Assembly (NCBI GenBank): GCA_964369915.1
Contig: CAYJGG010000027.1
Location: 1-21,854 of the forward strand
DNA from: RGIG3102 sp964369915
GTDB taxonomy: Bacteria; Bacillota; Clostridia; Oscillospirales; Ruminococcaceae
Length of the DNA: 21,854 nt
Direction: 5' to 3'
Within the stretch, counting starts at the first letter, position 1. Every line of letters starts with the position of its first letter. Position numbers and translations under genes: made by a program. A model generated the notes under the pieces. That model saw only the letters and a list, made by a program, of their open reading frames with translations. It had not been told where the DNA came from and made no database searches. Positions 16,581 through 21,854 of the stretch are shown piece by piece.

Positions 16581-16859
16581 ATGAAAAGTATAACATATAT
16601 CCCCCAAGAAATAGATATTGATGATATATTATCAGTACAAAAAATATCTACATATTGTAGGGTAAGTAATAACTTTGATGACCAGCATGGCAGTATTGAA
16701 AATCAAATTACTCATTACAATGCTTTAATCTAAAATAATCCGTATTGGTACAAAAGTGGAGTTTATGCTGAAAAATGTAGTGCTAAGTCTATTCAAAATC
16801 GAAGTCAGTTCAAGAAGCTCATAGATGAATGCCGACAAGGTAAACAGTATATTATGATA
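16581..16859 (+). pseudogene. N-terminal fragment of a second serine recombinase, broken by a stop
   Basis: From the ATG at 16581 (GGAGAG just upstream) the frame reads the start of a resolvase-type catalytic domain: ISTYCRVSNNFDDQHGSIENQ (residues 22-42) with the expected catalytic serine at 29. A TAA at 16731-16733 interrupts it. The same frame then continues with recognisable family sequence (GVYAEKCSAKS, QFKKLIDECRQGK) to about 16859 before all similarity ends next to the TetR gene. The remaining catalytic domain, recombinase domain and C-terminus are missing. It cannot make an active recombinase. Confidence 0.8.
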
Positions 16860-16870
16860 GGTAGTATAAT

Positions 16871-17407
16871 TTATTTCGATAAAACGCCAAGTGTATTTGT
16901 TAATTTTCGCATCGTTTCAATAACTTCTACGTCATCTATTGGATTATCTTTTAAAATATGATAAGTCATCACTCCTATCATACCTGATAAGATGTATTCT
17001 AAAATATAATCAAAATTTTCAAGCATACTATGGTTCTCAAATAATATACTTATAGATGGCTGTAGTGTAGTTTTTAGTTTATGAATAAACGCAGGATCTC
17101 CATTTTCGGATAATAGAACTTTTAAATATTTTTTCTTTTCCTTAAAATACCCTAAGTGTTCAAATTCGCTTATTCCTATAATTTGATTACCTATTAGCAC
17201 CTGTGGAATATCGTTAGTACTTGGTAAAAGATTTTCTTCAATTTGTTCTAAAACATCAAATACATCCTTAAAATATTCATAAAAAGTGCTTCTATTGTAT
17301 CCAGCCTTTAAGCATATAGCTTTAACTGTTATTTTTTCAATTCTTGTATTTTCATAAATACTCCAAAAGGCATCAAAAAAATTTTGTTTTGTCTTGTTAT
17401 CAGTCAT
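16871..17407 (-). CDS. TetR-family transcriptional regulator controlling the glycosyltransferase operon
   Basis: 178 residues. The N-terminal helix-turn-helix is at about 24-46: ITVKAICLKAGYNRSTFYEYF, with the family pattern of aromatic residues ending in TFYxxF. The rest (about 60-178) is an all-alpha ligand-binding or dimer domain without recognisable specificity. The start is supported by AGGAGAG six bases upstream of the ATG. It is divergent from the glycosyltransferase gene, and a palindrome lies in the shared promoter region, the usual arrangement for self-repression plus repression of the neighbour until a ligand binds. The ligand is unknown. Confidence 0.88.
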   Translation of the reverse strand: MTDNKTKQNFFDAFWSIYENTRIEKITVKAICLKAGYNRSTFYEYFKDVFDVLEQIEENLLPSTNDIPQVLIGNQIIGISEFEHLGYFKEKKKYLKVLLSENGDPAFIHKLKTTLQPSISILFENHSMLENFDYILEYILSGMIGVMTYHILKDNPIDDVEVIETMRKLTNTLGVLSK

Positions 17408-17445
17408 TCTCTCTCCTTTTCCAACACAAGGGCTTAAGTTGTCGG

Positions 17446-17474
17446 TTGAATTAATATTTTGTTAATGATAAAAT
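17446..17474 (+). promoter_or_regulatory. Promoter of the glycosyltransferase/Fe-S operon
   Basis: TTGAAT (17446-17451), 17-bp spacer, TAAAAT (17469-17474, 5/6 match). Transcription would start near 17481, directly at the palindrome at 17482-17494. Confidence 0.72.
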
Positions 17475-17475
17475 T

Positions 17476-17504
17476 ATTATACAACACGTTGTTGGGTTGC
17501 ACAA
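17476..17504 (-). promoter_or_regulatory. Promoter of the tetR gene at 16871-17407
   Basis: Minus strand: TTGTGC (17499-17504, weak), 17-bp spacer, perfect TATAAT (17476-17481). The whole spacer is occupied by the palindrome at 17482-17494. Confidence 0.6.
17482..17494. promoter_or_regulatory. Putative TetR operator
   Basis: CAACA-CGT-TGTTG is an exact 5-3-5 palindrome. A further CAACA at 17502-17506 pairs with the right arm as a second, wider inverted repeat, and other CAAC/GTTG half-sites lie at 17421-17447. Its position in the spacer of one promoter and at the start point of the other would let one bound dimer block both. Binding is inferred. Confidence 0.6.
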
Positions 17505-17523
17505 CAGCAAAAGGAGAATTTTT

Positions 17524-18771
17524 ATGATAACTATAGTTTGCTCGGGCTCAAGAGGAGATTATCAGCCATATATAGCACTTGCAAAAAAACTAAAAGAGCT
17601 AGGAAAAGATGTTAGAATAACTACCGGTAAGGCACATGAGGAATTTGTAAGAAATCACGGTATAGATGTGTATCCAATTTCTATTGATTTATCAAATGCA
17701 AAAATAGATCCGAAACTTTTGGAGGACGCAGGCTCATCTGATAATCCTTTAAAAATGCTTTTAACTTTTAATAAGATGAAAAAAATTGGTTATCAAATGC
17801 TTGTAGAATCTTACGAAGCTTGCCTTGGGAGTGAGCTTGTGATATATCATCCGGGTTGTAGTGTTGCATATTTTGCAGCAAGCGAGATGAATATTCCATG
17901 CGTTTTACTATCGCCTTTTCCTATACATAAAAATGATGATTATTTGTCGGTTGTAATGTATGGTAAATCAAAAAATAATAAGAGCAACAGAAAACTAAGC
18001 TATAAAATGTTATATTCTATGCTTTGGATGGTTTCAAAAAATTCAATTAAAAAATTATGGAAAGAAAAGTATAATCGCTTACCTAAAAATTTTGGGTGCA
18101 CATTTGATTATCATGTATCAAAACGCAATCCATCAATTGTTTCATGCAGTGGATATATTTTCGCAAAACCTAAAAGTTTTAACGAGAATATACATCAATG
18201 TGGATATCTTTTTTTAGATGAAAACGATAGTTATATCCCTGAAAAATATGTGGAAGACTTTTTAAGTAATGGCGAGAAACCTGTGTATATTGGTTTTGGT
18301 AGCATGCTGAAAAATGAAGAAAAAGAAAAATATGCAGAAATATGTGTAAACGCATTATTAAAAGCAAATAAGCGTGGGGTACTTTATGGATTCTCAGAGA
18401 TAGAAAATTTACCAAACACTATTATAACTGTAAAAACAACGCCACATTCTTGGCTTTTTAATAAAATGGCAGCTGTTTGTCATCATGGTGGTGCCGGTAC
18501 TTCCGCCGAAGGTTTTAAAGCTGGCGTTCCGAGCATAATCATTCCATTTTCAAACGACCAGTTTGCATGGGCTCATCGCAGTTTTGACTTAGGAATTGGA
18601 GTAAAGCCGATTTATAAAAAAGATTTGAATGAAGATAATTTAGCACTTGCTATTAATTCAGCTTTTGACGATAAAATTATTTCCACCGCGAAAGACATAG
18701 GAAAAAAGATACGCACAGAGAATGGTCTTGAAAATGCTGTTAAAGCAGTATTACAAAGTTTGGAGGAGTAA
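17524..18771 (+). CDS. GT1/GT28-like UDP-sugar glycosyltransferase (small-molecule or lipid acceptor type)
   Basis: 415 residues, a typical GT-B length. The N-terminal acceptor half begins MITIVCSGSRGDYQPYIALAKKL (glycine-rich loop followed by a helix). The C-terminal donor half (about 220-415) has KPVYIGFGSM (262-271), HHGGAGTSAEG (320-330) and FSNDQ (352-356), the nucleotide-sugar binding motifs of the MGT/sterol-glucosyltransferase group. Such enzymes glycosylate macrolides, sterols, flavonoids or lipids. No membrane segment is evident. The frame reaches back to a TTG at 17497, but AAGGAG seven bases before the ATG at 17524 fixes the start, and the upstream start would lie in the operator. 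Its stop overlaps the ribosome-binding site of the next gene, so the two are translationally coupled. Confidence 0.9.
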   Translation: MITIVCSGSRGDYQPYIALAKKLKELGKDVRITTGKAHEEFVRNHGIDVYPISIDLSNAKIDPKLLEDAGSSDNPLKMLLTFNKMKKIGYQMLVESYEACLGSELVIYHPGCSVAYFAASEMNIPCVLLSPFPIHKNDDYLSVVMYGKSKNNKSNRKLSYKMLYSMLWMVSKNSIKKLWKEKYNRLPKNFGCTFDYHVSKRNPSIVSCSGYIFAKPKSFNENIHQCGYLFLDENDSYIPEKYVEDFLSNGEKPVYIGFGSMLKNEEKEKYAEICVNALLKANKRGVLYGFSEIENLPNTIITVKTTPHSWLFNKMAAVCHHGGAGTSAEGFKAGVPSIIIPFSNDQFAWAHRSFDLGIGVKPIYKKDLNEDNLALAINSAFDDKIISTAKDIGKKIRTENGLENAVKAVLQSLEE

Positions 18772-18772
18772 A

Positions 18773-19702
18773 ATGGAGTTTATAACTGATGCACAGAAAA
18801 ATGAGATAAACAAAATATCAAAAATTAAATCAAACGAATTTTCAAAAGCAAAGGGCGTATTTCCAAAAAGAAAATTTAAAGCAAAAGATATTAAAAAAAT
18901 GATTGAAAATAGAGATAAAGTTGGCCCTACTTTAAAATCTGTATTTAAAGCCGCAAGTGTAATAAAACAGCATGAGATTACAGCTAATTACTCTATTAAA
19001 ATTACAAAAGAGCAGTTTGTAATTCTTGATAACTACATAAAAAGTGAGCTTGGTATGGACAGCTGGGGTGTCTGCACTTTTAGTGAGAAAGAAATCTTTA
19101 AGGGCGACAGTATCCCCTATAAAAATGTTATCGTAATGTCAAGACATATGGACAAAGAAGAATTTATCCCAGAAAATTTACCAAATATAGATTGTATGAT
19201 TGAAGTTATGAAAGTTTATGGCGATACAGGTGTTGCCTGCCTTAAACTTACAGAATTTCTTCGCAAAATGAATTTCGGAGCAGTTCCAAATCATAGTTTG
19301 GGTGGAAATGTTGATTATACAAAAGCTGGATTTAAAGCAAATTTAGGATATATTGGAAAACATGGAATGCTAATAACTCCGCATAGTGGTGCTTGTAATA
19401 GATTAAGTATCGTTTATACAAGTATTGAAAATTTAGACGATTTTTTAGAAAATAATGAAGATTTTTCTTTTGGAAAAGATTTTTGTAGCAAGTGCAATAA
19501 GTGTGTAAAATCTTGCCCTTATGATGCTATTTATGAAGAAAGTAAAATAGATGAAAATGGACACGTAGAATGTATATCAAATTCTAAATGTGGCAGTGGA
19601 TTTGCAAATTATGGCTGTGGAATTTGTATAGCTGTTTGCCCTTTCACAAAAGTTGGATATGATAAAATAAAAAAGAATTTAAAAAAACTATATCAAAATT
19701 AA
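18773..19702 (+). CDS. Cytosolic double [4Fe-4S] protein of the QueG / reductive dehalogenase superfamily
   Basis: 309 residues. The C-terminal part has a first ferredoxin motif C238-x2-C241-x2-C244-x3-C248-P and a second C282-x2-C285-x3-C289-P with extra cysteines C267 and C273. Before it, KAGFKANLGYIGKHGMLITPHSG (184-206) closely follows the pattern of epoxyqueuosine reductases and reductive dehalogenase catalytic subunits (aGLGxxGkNGLLITPeyG), whose corrinoid binds in this region. There is no Tat signal, so it works in the cytosol. The N-terminal 90 residues are basic and match nothing I know. GGAGGAG at 18762-18768 selects the ATG at 18773; the frame extends upstream to 18722 inside the glycosyltransferase. 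Probably a reductase acting on the same small molecule as its neighbour; this is inference. Confidence 0.85.
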   Translation: MEFITDAQKNEINKISKIKSNEFSKAKGVFPKRKFKAKDIKKMIENRDKVGPTLKSVFKAASVIKQHEITANYSIKITKEQFVILDNYIKSELGMDSWGVCTFSEKEIFKGDSIPYKNVIVMSRHMDKEEFIPENLPNIDCMIEVMKVYGDTGVACLKLTEFLRKMNFGAVPNHSLGGNVDYTKAGFKANLGYIGKHGMLITPHSGACNRLSIVYTSIENLDDFLENNEDFSFGKDFCSKCNKCVKSCPYDAIYEESKIDENGHVECISNSKCGSGFANYGCGICIAVCPFTKVGYDKIKKNLKKLYQN

Positions 19703-19758
19703 TACATCACTAAATAATTGTAATAATAGTTTAAGAAAATAAATATATGACTACTAAA

Positions 19759-19960
19759 CAAGTGCAAGTCGGGCTCAAGTTCGAATTTATGTTTGCATCT
19801 ATATTGGGCAGTCATGCCATCATAACTGGCCAATATAGATGCACACTGGAAAAACCCAGTGTGCATCAGGCTTTTTAGAGGTTTTTCACCTCAGAAAAAA
19901 CATAACTGTTCCGTAGATGCAAAAGGCTTATTTTGCCTGTTTGTCATGAGTTGAACTTAT
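19759..19960 (+). repeat. Structured dispersed repeat, copy 1 (possible RNA or MITE-like element)
   Basis: The first 53 bases match 21802-21854 at 47 positions. The unit is rich in inverted repeats. TGCAAG near the start pairs with bases up to 19797 around a CGGGC-TCAA-GTTCG hairpin that needs two G-U pairs. A perfect 14-bp stem joins 19794-19807 (TGCATCTATATTGG) to 19830-19843, extended by CAGT/ACTG. A perfect 12-bp stem joins 19838-19849 (GATGCACACTGG) to 19856-19867 and is followed by TTTTT at 19872-19876. GAGGT/ACCTC pairs 19878-19882 with 19888-19892. AAGTTC (19777-19782) can pair with GAACTT (19953-19958), closing the unit. The two long stems share 19838-19843 and exclude each other. 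It lies 56 bp after the Fe-S gene. The end is estimated from the closing pairing; I do not recognise the family. Confidence 0.8.
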
Positions 19961-19988
19961 ACACAATGTTACTTAAAAGCACCTAATG

Positions 19989-20031
19989 AAAATCACAGAC
20001 CAGAACATATAATATTCTGATCTGTGATTTT
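19989..20031. terminator. Terminator of the metallo-hydrolase gene
   Basis: Arms 19989-20005 and 20015-20031 pair over 17 positions with one mismatch, loop nine bases, A-run/T-run on the sides. It lies 31 bases past the minus-strand stop. Between them is a second perfect inverted repeat, TCTAATTA-CA-TAATTAGA (20036-20053). Confidence 0.78.
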
Positions 20032-20061
20032 ATAATCTAATTACATAATTAGAAAAAGTCA

Positions 20062-21123
20062 TTAATCTAATGGTAAAGTTATAGTAAGTCCATCTTCACC
20101 AGTGAAAATATTTCCATTGTAATACTCTTTAATCGGATTTACATACCATGAGTTCATTAAAAAATCATTTGAAGGAGGTGGTGAAAAATGGTATAACGCA
20201 AGGTTTTCTATATTACATTCCGTAGCTAATTTACCAATATCAGCTACATCTGGGTGATATTCTCTAATATCATGAAGAAGAGCTTGCATAACTTCATTAC
20301 CTATTTCTGCATTTCCATTTTCCATTTTTTCAGTAACTTCATAATTCATAACATCACAAACTAACAAATCGGCATTCATTGACTGTTCTTTTAAATTTTC
20401 TGTTATTAACGTGTCACCCGAAACAACAACCTTTTTACCCATATATTCAATAGTGTAACCAAAATTCGGCTCTACTGGTGGATGCTCACCTTTAAATGCA
20501 GTAACTTTCACACCATCTTTTTCGTAGATAACAGCATCATTTATTTCCGCATCAAATTCGATAGCTGTTGCTCCATATAAATCAGACGGCATTAATTCCT
20601 CACCATGATGTGCTGTTCTGTAGTTGTAATCAAATTCATAAGCTGTGTTAAATGCCTCTACTATTTGCTTTGTTCCCGTAGGTCCATAAATAGTAAGTTC
20701 GTTTTCCCTTTGCAGAATGTAACTTCTACTTATAACTTCTCCTAAATCAGCAATATGATCTCCATGAAAATGAGTTAAAAATACAGCATCTAATTCTTCC
20801 ACTGGAACATTCAAGCTTTCCATAGTAGATTGAGCATTATCTCCTGCATCAAATAACAAGAATTGCCCTCCAACAAACACAGCAACAGAAGATTGTGCTC
20901 TGCCCTGCCCCATCGGATTACCTGTTCCGACCACCATTATATTAATTTCATCATTGTCTAAAAGGTCTTGGTGAACTGCATCTGCTTTTTGTGCATTAGA
21001 GCTAATTTGGTTATTGAATAATACATCGGTATTGAAAACAATATGATACGCTATTCCAAGTATAGATAAAACAATTACAAGAATTGTCGTTATAATAATT
21101 ATAATTTTTTTCTTTTTATTCAT
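20062..21123 (-). CDS. Membrane-anchored metallo-beta-lactamase-fold hydrolase (RNase Z-like topology)
   Basis: 353 residues. A Lys-rich start and one hydrophobic helix (about 7-29) form an uncleaved signal anchor, placing the catalytic domain outside the membrane. Metal ligands are clear: H118-x-H120-x-D122-H123 in THFHGDH, H214 in GEHPP, D237 in SGDT and H312 in YHFSPPP. The order and the SGDT and HFSP motifs resemble the RNase Z/arylsulfatase-like branch rather than beta-lactamases. Because it is exported, tRNA processing is unlikely; an ester, phosphodiester or sulfate ester substrate is more plausible. The start is supported by GAGG eight bases before the ATG. It is divergent from the TetR gene at 21273 and is probably repressed by it. 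Confidence 0.9.
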   Translation of the reverse strand: MNKKKKIIIIITTILVIVLSILGIAYHIVFNTDVLFNNQISSNAQKADAVHQDLLDNDEINIMVVGTGNPMGQGRAQSSVAVFVGGQFLLFDAGDNAQSTMESLNVPVEELDAVFLTHFHGDHIADLGEVISRSYILQRENELTIYGPTGTKQIVEAFNTAYEFDYNYRTAHHGEELMPSDLYGATAIEFDAEINDAVIYEKDGVKVTAFKGEHPPVEPNFGYTIEYMGKKVVVSGDTLITENLKEQSMNADLLVCDVMNYEVTEKMENGNAEIGNEVMQALLHDIREYHPDVADIGKLATECNIENLALYHFSPPPSNDFLMNSWYVNPIKEYYNGNIFTGEDGLTITLPLD

Positions 21124-21163
21124 TCTTTTACCTCATTTTTATACTAAAAGTTTTCGTGAAATC

Positions 21164-21194
21164 TTGACTTGCACTCTATCAAGTGTTACACTTG
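21164..21194 (+). promoter_or_regulatory. tetR promoter with overlapping palindromic operator
   Basis: TTGACT (21164-21169), 17-bp spacer, TACACT (21187-21192). The exact palindrome CAAGTGT-T-ACACTTG (21180-21194) covers the -10 box, and a further ACTTG half-site lies at 21167-21171. This fits a TetR dimer site for self-repression. The minus-strand hydrolase promoter is less clear: TATAAA near 21135-21140 is the best -10 candidate, without a good -35. Confidence 0.65.
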
Positions 21195-21272
21195 TAATAC
21201 TTAGTATATTGAGCTGCTGATGAAAAGTCAATACAATAAAGCTAAGTTGAACAAATTAAAGGAAAATGTACT

Positions 21273-21779
21273 ATGAAAAGAATTAAACAAATTAATGAGA
21301 GTAAGCAAATGATAAGCAATGCTTTTATAAGGCTACTGCAAAATCATTGTTTTAATGAAATAACAGTTTCTATGATAGCTCTTGAAGCAAAGATAGGAAG
21401 AAATACTTTTTATTCTCATTTTAATAAAAAAGAGGATGTTGTTGATTATATAATGAACTATCATTTTGAAAATGCTAAGGAGAATTTAGCGAATATAAAT
21501 ACCAATAATATTAAAGATATTCTGCTGTGGAGATTTAATCTTTTAAAAGAAAATCCACTTCTAATCGCTATGAGAGATGATGAAAGTATTAGATATGTCA
21601 TCTCTCAGTTTAGAAATAATAAGATGTCATCCTTCAATTTTAGTATGGTAACTGATACTTATAAAATTGAATTTATAAGAGGTGGTATAAATTTTGTTAC
21701 ACAGGAATGGATATCAAACGGAATGAAAGAAAGCCCAGAAGATATCACCGCGAAACTACTTTCATATATAATTAAGTGA
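21273..21779 (+). CDS. TetR-family transcriptional regulator paired with the metallo-hydrolase
   Basis: 168 residues. The helix-turn-helix is at about 29-51 (EITVSMIALEAKIGRNTFYSHF), followed by KKEDVVDYI at the start of helix 4 and an all-alpha C-terminal domain of the short type found in many Bacillota TetR proteins. AAAGGA nine bases before the ATG is the ribosome-binding site. It is divergent from the hydrolase with about 150 bp between them and a palindrome over its own -10 box, so local control of both genes is likely. It shares only the general fold with the other TetR in the window. The ligand is unknown. Confidence 0.88.
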   Translation: MKRIKQINESKQMISNAFIRLLQNHCFNEITVSMIALEAKIGRNTFYSHFNKKEDVVDYIMNYHFENAKENLANINTNNIKDILLWRFNLLKENPLLIAMRDDESIRYVISQFRNNKMSSFNFSMVTDTYKIEFIRGGINFVTQEWISNGMKESPEDITAKLLSYIIK

Positions 21780-21801
21780 TTCAGTTTAATTTCCAAAACA
21801 T

Positions 21802-21854
21802 CAAGTGCAAGTCGGGCTCAAGTTCGAATTGTGTCTTGCATCTATATTGGACAG
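21802..21854 (+). repeat. Structured dispersed repeat, copy 2 (cut by window end)
   Basis: 53 bases aligned without gaps to 19759-19811; the first 29 are identical, then five differences close together and one more near the end. The changes keep pairing: TGCAAG now finds a fully complementary CTTGCA, where copy 1 has TTTGCA with a G-U pair. It starts 22 bp after the TetR stop, on the same strand as copy 1 and 2043 bp from it. The rest of the unit lies outside the window. Confidence 0.85.

Noticed and set aside
18722..18772. Upstream start for the Fe-S protein
   Set aside because: It lies inside the glycosyltransferase coding sequence without a ribosome-binding site; GGAGGAG clearly serves 18773.
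19789..19878. A 29-codon open frame running through the hairpins of repeat copy 1
   Set aside because: No ribosome-binding site; its ATG is not kept in copy 2; the inverted repeats explain the sequence better.
19759..19960. Integron attC site (GTTGAAC at 19950-19956 fits GTTRRRY)
   Set aside because: No matching RYYYAAC partner in the right place, no integron integrase, and the bracketed module contains genes in opposite directions.

Overview
The window is AT-rich DNA from a low-GC Bacillota (Firmicutes) chromosome. Shine-Dalgarno sites are strong (GGAGG, AAGGAG), promoters have the TTGACA-17-TATAAT layout, rho-independent terminators are short with T-tracts, and the protein families are typical of anaerobic Clostridia- or Erysipelotrichia-like bacteria (sodium:alanine symporter, KtrB, InlB/MBG surface protein, clostridial large serine recombinases). 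I cannot name a species.

Region 1 (1-5902) is the 3' part of a giant surface-protein gene whose start lies outside the window. It opens with nine near-identical 18-bp repeats encoding (V/T)SSEEV. These are followed by a von Willebrand A domain, an InlB-type B-repeat, several MBG-like modules, a proline-rich stalk and a three-helix C-terminal membrane anchor in place of an LPXTG signal.

Region 2 (6040-15800) looks like ordinary chromosome. It holds a probable operon of a gamma-lyase-type PLP enzyme and an AGCS sodium:amino-acid symporter. A minus-strand pair follows: an MscS channel and a membrane-anchored protein made of two copies of one domain. An FkbM-type methyltransferase and a HAD phosphatase/mutase are divergent. 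A KtrB/TrkH potassium transporter and a small PH-like membrane protein are also divergent. Convergent genes share two-way terminators.

Region 3 (15815-21854) is an accessory region that starts just after a tRNA-Arg(CCT) gene and its terminator. It begins with broken remains of two tandem serine recombinases. Two modules follow, each controlled by a TetR-family regulator that is divergent from its partner. The first module is TetR / GT1-type glycosyltransferase / iron-sulfur protein of the QueG-reductive dehalogenase type. The second is a membrane-anchored metallo-beta-lactamase-fold hydrolase with its own TetR. In both intergenic regions I can see promoters overlapped by short palindromes that fit as TetR operators.

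The least explained item is a direct repeat bracketing the hydrolase/TetR module (19759 onward and 21802 to the window end). Copy 1 is about 200 bp and packed with perfect inverted repeats, two of which compete for the same strand. It resembles a mobile structured-RNA or MITE-like element and I do not recognise it. Many of the gene starts given here were chosen on ribosome-binding-site or promoter grounds and are shorter than the longest open frame.
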